From NCBI RefSeq assembly GCF_006335145.1, contig NZ_VDMN01000006.1, positions 269,304-333,303 of the forward strand: DNA of 64,000 nucleotides. Reading direction: 5' to 3'. The DNA comes from Aliirhizobium smilacinae. GTDB lineage: Bacteria > Pseudomonadota > Alphaproteobacteria > Rhizobiales > Rhizobiaceae. The number at the start of each line of letters is the position of its first letter. Within the stretch, counting starts at the first letter, position 1. Shown piece by piece: positions 25,952 through 35,243 of this stretch. The position numbers were made by a program, and so were the translations under genes. The notes under the pieces were generated by a model. It was given only the letters and a program-made list of their open reading frames with translations, made no database searches and was not told the origin of the DNA.

Positions 25952-27735
25952 AGAACATTCTCTCGACCGTTGCCGAGTTTACCGAACCGTCATTTCGCGA
26001 CCGTGCCGTGATGGTGGCTCGGGGCGATGCGCCCTTCGACATCCTGATTGCCGGCGGCACGCTGGTGGATGTGGTGACAGGCGAATTGAGGCCTGCCGAT
26101 ATCGGCATCGTCGGGCCGATGATCGTCAGCGTTCATGAGCGTGGAGCGCGCGCAGATGCGGCGCAGGTGATCGATGCTACCGGCACGTTCGTTTCGCCGG
26201 GCCTGATCGACACGCATATGCATATCGAAAGCTCGATGGTGACGCCGGCGACCTATGCCGAGACCGTGGTGCCGCGCGGGGTGACCACCGTCGTCTGGGA
26301 TCCGCATGAATTCGGCAATGTCTGCGGCGTCGATGGCGTCGCATGGTCGGTGGAGGCCGTCCGCTCGCTGCCGCTCAGGGCGCTGGTCATGGCGCCGTCC
26401 TGCGTGCCATCGGCGCCCGGTTACGAAGCGGCCGGCGCGGATTTCGATGCCGATACGATTGAAGAAATGCTGTTGTGGCCGAAGATCGCCGGCCTTGCGG
26501 AAGTGATGAACATGCGCGGCGTGATCGACCGCGAGCCGCGCATGCGTGGCATCGTGCAGGCGGCGCTCGTGTCCGAAAAGCTGGTCAACGGCCATGGCCG
26601 CGGACTGGCCGGTGGCGATCTTGCAGCCTTCATGGCGGCGGGCATCACGTCCGACCACGAACTGACTTCTGCCGAGGATCTGATGCAGAAACTGCGCGCC
26701 GGTCTGACGATCGAGATGCGCGGCTCGCACGACCACCTTCTGCCGGAATTCGTCGAGGCGCTGAATACGCTCGGGCACCTGCCGCAGACGGTGACGATCT
26801 GCACCGATGACGTGTTTCCCGACGATCTCGTCAATGGCGGCGGGCTCGATGACGTGGTGCGGCGGCTGGTGCGCTATGGACTGAAGCCGGAATGGGCGCT
26901 GCAGGCGGCGACGCTGAACGGATCAGTCAGGATCGGTCGTGCCGATCTCGGGTTGATCGCGGCCGGCCGGCGTGCGGACATCGTGCTCTTCGAAGACCTT
27001 AAGGATTTTCGCACACGCGCGGTCGTCGCCAGCGGGCACATCGTTTCCCGCAAGGGCAAGATGGCGAGCGATGTGTGCCGGATAAATCCCAATCCGCTGC
27101 GCCGCTCGGTCAAGCTGCAGGCGTTGCAGGAGGATGATTTCAGACTTCGCTCTCAAGGCACCCAGGTGAGGATCGCGACCATTGACCGGCCGCGATTCAC
27201 GAGCTGGGGGCAGGCGGATGCGGCTGTCGAAAACGGATTTGTGGTACCCCCGCAGGACACGGTGTTGATCGCCGTGACTCATCGCCACGGACGTGTCGAC
27301 AGCCGCACCCGCTTGGGTTTCCTCACCGGATGGGGCCAATGGAAGGGCGCCTTCGCCACCACGGTGGCACATGACAGCCACAACCTCACGGTTTTCGGCT
27401 CCGATCCGCGCGACATGACAGCGGCCGCCAATGCGGTAATTGCGTCGGGCGGCGGCATGGCCGTGGCGATCGACGGCAAGGTGGTGAGCCTGTTGCCGCT
27501 GCCGCTGGCCGGTCTTGTTTCCGAGGAGCCGGTCGAGGTGGTGGCCGAGCAGTTCCGGGCAATCCGGGCAGCGATGGACAAGGTCGTCGATTGGCAACCG
27601 CCCTATCTGGTGTTTAAGGCCTGTTTCGGTGCAACGCTTGCCTGCAATGCCGGGCCGCACCAGACCGACCGGGGCATTGCAGATGTGACCACCGGCACGC
27701 TATTGGAGACGCCGATCCTCGAAATACTCCAATAG
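25948..27735 (+). CDS. ade: Adenine deaminase
   Basis: 595 residues from the GTG at 25948; the longer upstream frame is only the overlap with the preceding gene. The amidohydrolase metal motif GLIDTHMHIESSM is at about residues 86-98 and the further VVWDPHEFGNVCG, TSDHE and CTDDVFPDDL motifs follow, all typical of Ade. The C-terminal third (AVATTVAHDSHNLTVFGSDPRDMTAAANAV and GGGMAVAIDGKVVSLLPLPLAGL) is the adenine-deaminase-specific domain. The enzyme converts adenine to hypoxanthine and ammonia. It is the middle gene of a purine salvage operon. Confidence 0.95.
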   Translation: MKNILSTVAEFTEPSFRDRAVMVARGDAPFDILIAGGTLVDVVTGELRPADIGIVGPMIVSVHERGARADAAQVIDATGTFVSPGLIDTHMHIESSMVTPATYAETVVPRGVTTVVWDPHEFGNVCGVDGVAWSVEAVRSLPLRALVMAPSCVPSAPGYEAAGADFDADTIEEMLLWPKIAGLAEVMNMRGVIDREPRMRGIVQAALVSEKLVNGHGRGLAGGDLAAFMAAGITSDHELTSAEDLMQKLRAGLTIEMRGSHDHLLPEFVEALNTLGHLPQTVTICTDDVFPDDLVNGGGLDDVVRRLVRYGLKPEWALQAATLNGSVRIGRADLGLIAAGRRADIVLFEDLKDFRTRAVVASGHIVSRKGKMASDVCRINPNPLRRSVKLQALQEDDFRLRSQGTQVRIATIDRPRFTSWGQADAAVENGFVVPPQDTVLIAVTHRHGRVDSRTRLGFLTGWGQWKGAFATTVAHDSHNLTVFGSDPRDMTAAANAVIASGGGMAVAIDGKVVSLLPLPLAGLVSEEPVEVVAEQFRAIRAAMDKVVDWQPPYLVFKACFGATLACNAGPHQTDRGIADVTTGTLLETPILEILQ

Positions 27736-27747
27736 GACAAGCGATAG

Positions 27748-28437
27748 ATGGAAGAAGCGATGCAGCCGCACGAGTTCTGGCAGGCGATCCACGCGCCGGG
27801 AAGCTTCGCTGAAGAAGGACCGTTTTCGGGCTTCTTTCCTGCCAGACTGGAGCGTGGCGAGCAGATCAGGCTGCCAATCCGGTCGCTGTCCGACGGCAAC
27901 CATGCGCTGGCATCGTTGATCATCAACCAGGCGAGTTTCGACGTGCAGGATGCGCTGGCCGCCGATCTGGCGCCGAAGATCGCAGCCTTGCGTCCAGAGG
28001 TAATCGTCGGCCTGCCGACACTGGGCTTGACGCTTGCGGCCGCAGTGGCGCGGATGCTGGGCTTTGCCCGTTACGTGCCGCTCGGGACGTCGAAGAAATT
28101 CTGGTACGACGAGGAGCTTTCCGTGCCGCTTTCGTCGATCACTACGCCCGAACAGGAGAAGCGGCTTTATGTCGATCCGCGGATGATGCCGCTGATAAAG
28201 GGCAAGCGGGTGGCGCTGATTGACGACGTGATCTCGTCCGGCACCTCGATCATTTCCGGCCTGACATTGATGACCTCGCTCGGCATCGAGCCTGTGGTGA
28301 TTGGTGCGGCGATGCTGCAATCGGATCGCTGGGAGACGAAGCTCGACGATTATGGCTCGCAGTGGCGGGGCCGCGTGGTTTCCTGCTTTCGTACGCCGAT
28401 ATTGAGCAAAGCGGGTGACGCGACGTGGTCGGTATGA
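27748..28437 (+). CDS. Purine phosphoribosyltransferase family protein
   Basis: 229 residues. The PRPP-binding loop is VALIDDVISSGTS near residues 154-166 and a second loop is LPTLGLTLAAAVARMLG near 86-102. It belongs to the PRTase type I fold and resembles adenine phosphoribosyltransferase-like proteins, though longer than housekeeping Apt. Twelve bases separate it from ade, so it is the third enzyme of the operon. The likely job is to turn the released base into a nucleotide with PRPP. Base preference cannot be settled from sequence. Confidence 0.85.
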   Translation: MEEAMQPHEFWQAIHAPGSFAEEGPFSGFFPARLERGEQIRLPIRSLSDGNHALASLIINQASFDVQDALAADLAPKIAALRPEVIVGLPTLGLTLAAAVARMLGFARYVPLGTSKKFWYDEELSVPLSSITTPEQEKRLYVDPRMMPLIKGKRVALIDDVISSGTSIISGLTLMTSLGIEPVVIGAAMLQSDRWETKLDDYGSQWRGRVVSCFRTPILSKAGDATWSV

Positions 28438-28468
28438 CGACTATTCGACCGGATCGCTAATGATAAAA

Positions 28469-28502
28469 GTTCTTTCACGCGAAAGACTTCGCGTGAAAGA
28501 AC
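28469..28502. terminator. Perfect 15-bp hairpin between the purine and peptide operons
   Basis: Arms GTTCTTTCACGCGAA (28469-28483) and its exact complement (28488-28502) enclose a four-base AGAC loop. It begins 31 bases after the phosphoribosyltransferase stop. The sequence after it, TCTTGTTCG, has only a weak U-run on the plus strand; the other strand has ACTTTTAT after the stem. It is probably a terminator, possibly bidirectional. Confidence 0.65.
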
Positions 28503-28615
28503 TCTTGTTCGCCCAAGGCGACGCAGCTTCATTTTCGGCTTGCGGACATGGGATTGGTGACTAGGATCGTCGCCACCCACCCCAAGACCCAAGCGGAATT
28601 ATCAGGAAGAATTTG

Positions 28616-29665
28616 ATGGAACTGGTGTTCGACGGCCATAACGATGTGTTGTTGCGGCTCTGGCGGAACATGAAGGCGGGGGGCGATCCCGTTGCGGAAT
28701 TCACGAACGGCACGGCGGAAGGCCATATCGATGCGCCAAGGGCGCGGGCCGGCGGACTGGCCGGTGGTCTGTGCGCCATCTACATCCCTTCCGGCGATCT
28801 CGTGCTGAAAGATCCCGAGCCGGACGGAAGTTATGTGACGCCGCTCGCAGCCCCGCTCGACTATGCTCCGTCGCTGGATATCGGGCTGGAAAAGGCCGCG
28901 ATCGCATTGCGGCTCGATCGCGCCGGTGCCTGGAAACTGTGCCGGACGACGGCAGATATTCGCCAGGCGATGAACGATGACGTCTTCGCGGCGGTCCTCC
29001 ATATGGAAGGCTGCGAGCCGATCGATGGCGATCTCGACAATCTCGACGTGTTTTACGCGGCCGGCCTGCGGTCGCTCGGGCCGGTGTGGAGCCGCCACAA
29101 CATATTCGGCCATGGTGTGCCATTTGCCTTTCCGATGACGACCGATACCGGGCCGGGGCTGACCGATCTCGGTTTCGAACTGGTCAAGGCCTGCAACAGG
29201 CTCGGCATCCTGATCGATCTGTCGCATATTACCGAAAAGGGTTTTTGGGACGTGGCCAAAACCTCCGACCAGCCGCTGATCGCCAGCCACTCCAATGCGC
29301 ATGCGCTGACGCCGGTGGCGCGTAACCTCACCGACAAACAGATGGATGCGATCAAGGACAGTGGCGGGCTCGTGGGCCTGAACTATGCCGTTACCATGCT
29401 GCGCGATGACGGGCTGGATATTGCCGCGACGCCGCTTTCCGACATGGTTCGTCATGTGGACTACATGGTGGAGCGGATGGGGATCGATCACGTGGCGCTC
29501 GGATCGGACTTTGACGGCTGCACCGTGCCTGTCGAAATCCGCGATTCAGCGGGTAACCAAAATCTGGTTGCAGCTTTAAAAACAGCGGGATACGCTGGTG
29601 AGGATTTGGCCAAGCTGACCCGAGAGAACTGGTTGAGAGTTCTTAAGCAAGCCTGGCACGAATAA
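28616..29665 (+). CDS. Membrane dipeptidase (peptidase family M19)
   Basis: 349 residues from the ATG at 28616, six bases after AGGAAG. The M19 zinc ligands are visible: DGHNDVL near the N-terminus, the glutamate in HMEGCEPI, the histidines in DLSHITEKGF and ASHSNAHAL, and GSDFDG near the C-terminus. These zinc enzymes cleave dipeptides, including ones with D-residues. No signal peptide is seen, so it probably acts in the cytoplasm. It stands directly before a peptide-type ABC transporter, suggesting that it processes the imported dipeptides. Confidence 0.92.
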   Translation: MELVFDGHNDVLLRLWRNMKAGGDPVAEFTNGTAEGHIDAPRARAGGLAGGLCAIYIPSGDLVLKDPEPDGSYVTPLAAPLDYAPSLDIGLEKAAIALRLDRAGAWKLCRTTADIRQAMNDDVFAAVLHMEGCEPIDGDLDNLDVFYAAGLRSLGPVWSRHNIFGHGVPFAFPMTTDTGPGLTDLGFELVKACNRLGILIDLSHITEKGFWDVAKTSDQPLIASHSNAHALTPVARNLTDKQMDAIKDSGGLVGLNYAVTMLRDDGLDIAATPLSDMVRHVDYMVERMGIDHVALGSDFDGCTVPVEIRDSAGNQNLVAALKTAGYAGEDLAKLTRENWLRVLKQAWHE

Positions 29666-29714
29666 CGGCTTAAAACCGGCCGAACATGAGCAAATGAAAA
29701 CAGGGGAACTGATC

Positions 29715-31355
29715 ATGCTCCATTCACTCCGCACTTCCGTCCGAGTGCTCTCGACGAGTGCCGCACTTTCGCTGCTGCTCGCTGCAGCACCGCAGGCTTT
29801 CGCGGCAACGCCGGCCGACACGCTGGTCGAAGGTTTTGCGATCGACGACATCATCACCATCGATCCGGGCGAAGCCTTCGAGCTTTCCACCGCCGAAGTG
29901 ACCGCCAACACCTACAGCAAGCTCGTCATGCTGGATCCGGCCGACACGTCCAAGGTCATCGGCGATCTGGCGGCCAGCTGGACGGTTTCCGACGACGGCA
30001 TGACCTATACGTTCAAGCTGAAACCGGACCTGAAGTTCGCTTCCGGCAATCCGCTGACCGCCGAGGACGTGGCGTTCTCGTTCGAACGTGCCGTCAAGCT
30101 CGACAAGTCGCCAGCCTTCCTGCTCACCCAGTTCGGGCTGACCGGTGACAACGTGGCCGAGAAGGCCAAGGCAACCGCTCCCGACACGTTCACCTTCACC
30201 GTCGACAAGGCCTATGCGCCGAGCTTCGTGCTGAACGTGCTGACCGCGACCGTCGCTTCCGTCGTCGACAAGAAAGTGGCGACCGAACATGCCAAGGCCA
30301 TGACGCCTTCGGCGGACTACAAATACGACAGCGATTTCGGTAACGAGTGGATGAAGACCGGTTTTGCCGGTTCCGGCCCCTACAAGGTTCTCGCATGGCG
30401 CGCCAACGAAGCCGTCATCATGGAAGCCAATCCGAATTATTACGGTGAAAAGCCGAAGCTGAAGCGCGTCATCTACCGTCATATGAAGGAAAGCTCCGGC
30501 CAGCGTCTGGCACTGGAAAACGGCGATATCGACGTTGCCCGTAACCTCGAGCCGAACGACGTGGATGCCGTTTCCAAGAAGGAAGGCATTTCGCTGACTT
30601 CCGCACCGAAGGGCACGATCTACTATTTCAGCCTCAACCAGAAAAACGCCAACCTGGCCAAGCCGGAAGTAGCGGAAGCGTTCAAGTATCTCGTCGACTA
30701 TGATGCGATCGGCGCGACCCTGATCAAGGGTATCGGCGAGATCCACCAGACGTTTCTGCCGAAAGGCCAGCTCGGCGCTCTGAACGACAACCCTTACAAG
30801 CTCGACGTGGCCAAGGCCAAGGAACTGCTTGCCAAGGCAGGCCTCAAGGACGGCTTCACCGTGACCATGGATGTGCGCAACACGCAGCCGGTGACCGGTA
30901 TTGCCGAAAGCGTGCAGCAGACGCTGGCGCAGGCAGGGATCAAGCTGGAAATCATTCCGGGCGACGGCAAGCAGACGCTGACCAAATACCGCGCCCGCAC
31001 GCATGACATCTATATCGGCCAGTGGGGTTCGGACTATTTCGACCCGAACTCAAATGCCGAAACCTTCACCGTCAACGCGGACAATTCCGACGAAGGCAAG
31101 AACAAGACGCTCGCCTGGCGCAATGCCTGGGACGTGCCGAAGGACCTTTCCGACGCCGGCAAGGGCGCGCTTCTCGAAAAGGATGCCGCAAAGCGCGCGG
31201 CCACCTATGAAGACCTGCAGAAGAAGGTTCTGGCGCAGAGCCCGTTCGTGATCGTCTTCCAGCAGACGGAAGTGGCCGGTTATTCTTCGAAGCTGAAGGA
31301 TTTCAAGCTCGGCCCGAGCTTCGATACCAACTTCGTCTATCCGGTCTCGAAGTAA
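29715..31355 (+). CDS. Peptide-type ABC transporter substrate-binding protein (family 5), first copy
   Basis: 546 residues from the ATG at 29715, preceded by GGGGAA; an ATG seven codons upstream is the alternative. The signal peptide is MLHSLRTSVRVLSTSAALSLLLAAAPQAFAA with an AFA cleavage site. The SBP family 5 body is evident: LVMLDPADTSKVIGDLAASWTVSDDGMTYTFKLKPDLKFASGNPLTAEDVAFSFERAV, and GSGPYKVLAWRANEAVIMEANPNYYG. It captures oligopeptides or similar ligands in the periplasm for the permeases that follow. A 172-base spacer with a palindromic repeat separates it from the first permease gene. Confidence 0.92.
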   Translation: MLHSLRTSVRVLSTSAALSLLLAAAPQAFAATPADTLVEGFAIDDIITIDPGEAFELSTAEVTANTYSKLVMLDPADTSKVIGDLAASWTVSDDGMTYTFKLKPDLKFASGNPLTAEDVAFSFERAVKLDKSPAFLLTQFGLTGDNVAEKAKATAPDTFTFTVDKAYAPSFVLNVLTATVASVVDKKVATEHAKAMTPSADYKYDSDFGNEWMKTGFAGSGPYKVLAWRANEAVIMEANPNYYGEKPKLKRVIYRHMKESSGQRLALENGDIDVARNLEPNDVDAVSKKEGISLTSAPKGTIYYFSLNQKNANLAKPEVAEAFKYLVDYDAIGATLIKGIGEIHQTFLPKGQLGALNDNPYKLDVAKAKELLAKAGLKDGFTVTMDVRNTQPVTGIAESVQQTLAQAGIKLEIIPGDGKQTLTKYRARTHDIYIGQWGSDYFDPNSNAETFTVNADNSDEGKNKTLAWRNAWDVPKDLSDAGKGALLEKDAAKRAATYEDLQKKVLAQSPFVIVFQQTEVAGYSSKLKDFKLGPSFDTNFVYPVSK

Positions 31356-31396
31356 TAGACGGGAGGCTGTTGGCTGAACCGTTGCGCCTTGCGCGG

Positions 31397-31483
31397 CGTC
31401 ATCCTCGGGCCTGTCCCGAGGATCTATTGACGGTTCCAGATTGTGATCCGTTGTAGATGCCCGGGACAGGCCCGAGCATGACG
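31397..31483. repeat. Palindromic repeat element between binding protein and permease genes
   Basis: Left arm CGTCATCCTCGGGCCTGTCC and right arm GGGACAGGCCCGAGCATGACG form a large inverted repeat; the left arm folds on itself with CCCGAGGAT. The same TCATCC arm occurs as a half copy at 18844. The element sits between the first peptide-binding protein gene and its permease gene. Confidence 0.85.
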
Positions 31484-31527
31484 TCGAGTGGGTGGCGATT
31501 TTTGTCAATCCTCTCAAGGAGAACTCC

Positions 31528-32595
31528 TTGACGCTTACCGATACGACGGCAGTGACGCGGCGCAACCGGCGCCGTGCTTCCTCCTTTGGTATGGCCGTGG
31601 CCCGTTTCGTGGTCACGGTCGTCACCACTTTTCTCGGCCTTCTGGCCGTCACGTTTTTCATTGGCCGCGTGGTGCCGATCGATCCGGCGCTGGCCATCGT
31701 CGGCGACCGGGCGCCGGCGCATGTGGTGGAGCGCGTGCGCGAACAGCTCGGGCTCAACCTGCCGCTTTACCAGCAGTTCTGGATCTATATCAAACAGGCG
31801 CTGACGGGTGATTTCGGCATTTCGGTGCTGACTACCAACCCGGTCATGACCGACATCGCGCGGGTCTTTCCCGCGACGATCGAGCTTGCCACGATCGGCA
31901 CGATCATCGGGGCGCTGATCGGGATTCCGCTCGGGGTTCTGGCCGCGGTCAAGCGTGGTTCGATCGCCGACCAGATCGTGCGCGTGATCGGGCTGATCGG
32001 TTATTCGGTGCCGATCTTCTGGCTCGGCCTGCTGGCGCTGGTTCTGTTTTATGCCAAGCTCGGCTGGGTCGCCTATCCGGGCCGCATGGACATCGTCTAC
32101 GAATACACGTTCACCCCGATGACGGGTTTCTTCCTGTTCGATGCCATGTGGCAGGGGCAATGGGACGTGGCATGGGATCTGTTCCGCCACATCATACTGC
32201 CCGGCGGCTTGCTCGGTTATTTCTCGCTCGCCTATATCAGCCGCATGACGCGCTCGTTCATGCTCAACGAGCTGCAACAGGAATATGTCGTCGCGGCACG
32301 GGCCAAGGGACTTTCGGAAACGCGGATCATCTGGTTCCACGCGCTGCGCAATGCCGCCGTGCCGCTGGTGACCGTGATCGCGCTCTCCTATGCCGGCCTG
32401 CTTGAGGGCTCGGTGCTGACCGAGACGATCTTTTCGTGGCCGGGGCTCGGGCTCTACATCACCAATTCGCTGCAGAATGCCGACATGAATGCGGTGCTCG
32501 GCGGCACGATCGTCATTGGCGCGGTGTTCATTGCCATCAATATATTGTCCGATCTTCTCTACCGGACGCTCGACCCGAGGACGAGAAGCCGATGA
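31528..32595 (+). CDS. Peptide-type ABC transporter permease (DppB/OppB class), first pair
   Basis: 355 residues. I start at the TTG at 31528 because an AAGGAG site lies just upstream; a GTG at 31492 would add 12 residues. The DppB layout is clear: an N-terminal helix, FFIGRVVPIDPALAIVGDRAP, then five helices with the EAA loop EYVVAARAKGLSETRIIWFHALRNAAVPLVTVIALS. The loop between helices is longer than usual (VAYPGRMDIVYEYTFTPMTGFFLFDAMWQGQWDVAWDLF). It pairs with the DppC-type gene that overlaps its stop. Confidence 0.93.
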   Translation: MTLTDTTAVTRRNRRRASSFGMAVARFVVTVVTTFLGLLAVTFFIGRVVPIDPALAIVGDRAPAHVVERVREQLGLNLPLYQQFWIYIKQALTGDFGISVLTTNPVMTDIARVFPATIELATIGTIIGALIGIPLGVLAAVKRGSIADQIVRVIGLIGYSVPIFWLGLLALVLFYAKLGWVAYPGRMDIVYEYTFTPMTGFFLFDAMWQGQWDVAWDLFRHIILPGGLLGYFSLAYISRMTRSFMLNELQQEYVVAARAKGLSETRIIWFHALRNAAVPLVTVIALSYAGLLEGSVLTETIFSWPGLGLYITNSLQNADMNAVLGGTIVIGAVFIAINILSDLLYRTLDPRTRSR

Positions 32596-33524
32596 GCGTG
32601 ATCGAAGCGACACTGAAACCCTACAGCCGGGAATGGCTGCTTTCCGAACAGCCGACCTCACGGCATCAGGCCCGGCTCGGCCGCGCCTATGTGATCTGGC
32701 GACGGTTTTCCGCCAACCGGCTGGCGCTTGCAGGCCTCGGCATCATCATCCTTCTGATCCTTGTTGCGATCTTTGCAGATGTGCTGGCGCCGCATAATCC
32801 AGTGCAGGGCGACCTGCGCAATTCGCGACTTCTGCCGCCGGGTTCGGCGGGTTACCTGCTCGGCACCGATGATCAGGGACGTGATATTCTTTCCCGTTTG
32901 ATCCACGGTTCGCGGCTGACGTTGTTCGTCGTGGTGCTGGTGGCGATCATCGCGGCGCCCGTGGGCCTGATCATCGGCACGGTTTCCGGTTATGCCGGCG
33001 GCTGGGTGGATGCGATCCTGATGCGGATCACCGACATCTTTCTCGCCTTCCCGAAGCTGGTTCTGGCGCTGGCGCTGGTGGCGGCTCTTGGACCCGGCAT
33101 CGAGAATGCGGTGCTGGCGATCGCCGTCACCTCTTGGCCGCCTTATGCGCGTATTGCCCGCGCCGAGACGATGACGTTTCGAAATTCGGAATTCATTTCG
33201 GCGGTGAAGCTGATGGGCGCGTCGCCGTTCCGCATCGTGCTGCGGCATGTGATGCCGCTTTGCCTTTCGTCGCTGATCGTGCGTGTGACGCTCGACATGG
33301 CGGGCATCATCCTGACTGCGGCCGGCCTCGGCTTTCTCGGTCTCGGCGCGCAGCCTCCGCTTCCCGAATGGGGTGCGATGATCGCGTCGGGCCGTCGTTT
33401 CATTCTCGACCAGTGGTGGGTGGCCGCCATGCCCGGTGCGGCGATCCTGATCGTCAGCCTCGGCTTCAACCTGCTCGGCGACGGGTTGCGCGATGCGCTC
33501 GATCCGAAGGAGGCGGGGCAATGA
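32592..33524 (+). CDS. Peptide-type ABC transporter permease (DppC/OppC class), first pair
   Basis: 310 residues from the ATG at 32592, which overlaps the previous stop (ATGA); the longer frame is spurious. The N-terminal cytoplasmic stretch carries RRFSANRLALAGLGIIILLILVAIFADVLAPHNP, typical of DppC, then LLGTDDQGRDILSRLIHGSRLTL and the EAA loop SAVKLMGASPFRIVLRHVMPLCLSSLIVRVTLDM. It forms the translocation channel with the DppB-type partner and overlaps the downstream ATPase gene by four bases. Confidence 0.93.
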   Translation: MSVIEATLKPYSREWLLSEQPTSRHQARLGRAYVIWRRFSANRLALAGLGIIILLILVAIFADVLAPHNPVQGDLRNSRLLPPGSAGYLLGTDDQGRDILSRLIHGSRLTLFVVVLVAIIAAPVGLIIGTVSGYAGGWVDAILMRITDIFLAFPKLVLALALVAALGPGIENAVLAIAVTSWPPYARIARAETMTFRNSEFISAVKLMGASPFRIVLRHVMPLCLSSLIVRVTLDMAGIILTAAGLGFLGLGAQPPLPEWGAMIASGRRFILDQWWVAAMPGAAILIVSLGFNLLGDGLRDALDPKEAGQ

Positions 33525-34372
33525 GCACTGTTTCCAAAGAAGCGCCATTGCTGACGGTCGATGACCTGCGCGTCAGTTTTCCGACACGCACCGGCGTGAT
33601 CGAGGCCGTGCGCGGCGTATCCTTCACGCTCGGGCGCGAGCGGCTCGGTATTGTCGGCGAGAGCGGCTCGGGCAAGTCGCAGACGGGCAGGGCGATCATG
33701 GGCCTGACGCCGCAGCATGCGCAGATCACCGCCAAGACGCTGAATTTTGCCGGGCGCGACCTGCTGAAAATCTCCAACAAGGAGCGCCGGGATATCCGTG
33801 GCAAGCGGATCGGCATGGTTCTGCAGGATCCGAAATATTCGCTGAACCCGGTGATGACGATCGGCCGGCAGATCATCGAGACGCTGAAGACGCACGAGAA
33901 GGTCTCGGCTGCCGAGGCCCGGGCACGGACGATCGCGATGCTGGAGGCGGTACAGATCCGCGATCCGGAACGGGTGTTTGCGCTTTATCCGCATGAAGTT
34001 TCCGGCGGCATGGGCCAGCGGGTGATGATCGCGATGATGCTGATCTGCGGCCCGGAACTGCTGATTGCCGACGAACCGACATCGGCGCTCGACGTGACGG
34101 TGCAGCTGGAAGTGCTGGGCATTCTCGACAAGCTGGTGGCCGAGCGTGGCATGGGGCTGATCTTCGTGTCGCATGACCTGCGGCTCGTCTCGTCCTTCTG
34201 CGACCGGGTACTGGTCATGTATGCGGGTCGCGTGGTGGAGGAACTACCGTCGGCCGACCTTTCCAAGGCGCAGCATCCCTATACGCAAGGCCTGCTCAAC
34301 TGCCTGCCGACGATTGGCACCGATCGGCATCCGCTGCCGGTGCTCGACCGCAAGAAGGAGTGGGCGCTATGA
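33521..34372 (+). CDS. Peptide-type ABC transporter ATP-binding protein (DppD class)
   Basis: 283 residues from the ATG at 33521. Walker A GESGSGKSQT, signature VSGGMGQRVMIAMML, Walker B LLIADEPTSALDVT and H-loop FVSHDLRLVSSFCDRV are all present. The C-terminal oligopeptide-transporter tail ends HPYTQGLLNCLPTIGTDRHPLPVL. The tail looks short and lacks the clear cysteine cluster seen in some DppD proteins. The gene overlaps its neighbours on both sides by four bases, so translation is coupled along the operon. Confidence 0.93.
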   Translation: MSTVSKEAPLLTVDDLRVSFPTRTGVIEAVRGVSFTLGRERLGIVGESGSGKSQTGRAIMGLTPQHAQITAKTLNFAGRDLLKISNKERRDIRGKRIGMVLQDPKYSLNPVMTIGRQIIETLKTHEKVSAAEARARTIAMLEAVQIRDPERVFALYPHEVSGGMGQRVMIAMMLICGPELLIADEPTSALDVTVQLEVLGILDKLVAERGMGLIFVSHDLRLVSSFCDRVLVMYAGRVVEELPSADLSKAQHPYTQGLLNCLPTIGTDRHPLPVLDRKKEWAL

Positions 34373-35121
34373 CGGCAAACGTTCTTTCCGTCAGGGATAT
34401 GGTGGTCAGTTTCGACGAGTTCCTGGCGCTCGACCATGTGTCGATCGATGTGGCGGCCGGCGAGAGTTTCGGCATCGTCGGTGAAAGCGGGTCGGGAAAA
34501 TCGACGCTGCTGCGTGCGGTGGCGGGGCTGAATGCGTTCAGCGCCGGGACGCTGACGATCAATGGACAATCCTATTCCGGCCGGAACCGGTCGAAGGATT
34601 TTTACCGCACCGTGCAGATGGTGTTTCAGGACCCCTACGGCTCGCTTCATCCGCGCCAGACTGTCGACCGGCTGCTTCTGGAGCCTTTGGCGATCCACGG
34701 GTTCGACAATGTCGATGCCCGCATCATGCGGGCGCTGGACGAAGTGGGTTTGGGGTCCGGTTTCCGGTTTCGCTATTCGCACCAGCTTTCCGGTGGGCAG
34801 CGCCAGCGTGTGGCGATCGCCCGTGCACTGATCCTTGAGCCGAAGGTTCTGCTGCTCGACGAGCCGACCTCGGCGCTCGATGCCTCGATCCAGGCGGAAA
34901 TCCTCAACCTGCTCGAACAGGCGAGGCGCGACCGCAATCTGACCTTCGTGATGGTCAGCCACGATCTCGGCGTCATCAGCCATATGTGCGAGCGGCTGGC
35001 GGTGATGAAATCCGGCAAGGTGGTGGAGACCGTGACGGCCGATGCGCTGGAAAGCCATGATTTCGCAGCCGACTATACGCGGCAGCTGCTGATCGCCAGC
35101 GAGGGATTTCGCCGCGCGTAA
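34369..35121 (+). CDS. Peptide-type ABC transporter ATP-binding protein (DppF class)
   Basis: 250 residues from the ATG at 34369, with GAAGGAG upstream. Walker A GESGSGKSTLLRAVAG, the Q-loop MVFQDPYGSLHPRQTV, signature LSGGQRQRVAIARAL and Walker B LLLDEPTSALDASIQ identify the ATPase; the QDPYGSLHPR stretch is typical of DppF/OppF. It should form the ATPase heterodimer with the preceding protein. No further ATPase accompanies the second permease pair at 36973-38744, so this pair may serve both systems. Confidence 0.93.
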   Translation: MTANVLSVRDMVVSFDEFLALDHVSIDVAAGESFGIVGESGSGKSTLLRAVAGLNAFSAGTLTINGQSYSGRNRSKDFYRTVQMVFQDPYGSLHPRQTVDRLLLEPLAIHGFDNVDARIMRALDEVGLGSGFRFRYSHQLSGGQRQRVAIARALILEPKVLLLDEPTSALDASIQAEILNLLEQARRDRNLTFVMVSHDLGVISHMCERLAVMKSGKVVETVTADALESHDFAADYTRQLLIASEGFRRA

Positions 35122-35174
35122 GCGCGTGTTTCAGCAAGATCGGAAGTGTTCGACAGGTGGCGAATGGGCATTGT

Positions 35175-35204
35175 GTGCAGTTGCGAAATGCCCTTAGACT
35201 GCAC
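35175..35204. promoter_or_regulatory. Inverted repeat upstream of the second binding-protein gene
   Basis: GTGCAGT at 35175-35181 and ACTGCAC at 35198-35204 are exact inverted repeats 16 bases apart, about 40 bases before the start at 35244. It could be an operator for an unidentified regulator or overlap the promoter of the second transporter unit. Confidence 0.35.
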
Positions 35205-35243
35205 TCAACAAAGCTGAATGGCGAATAACGGGGAACGTATAGG

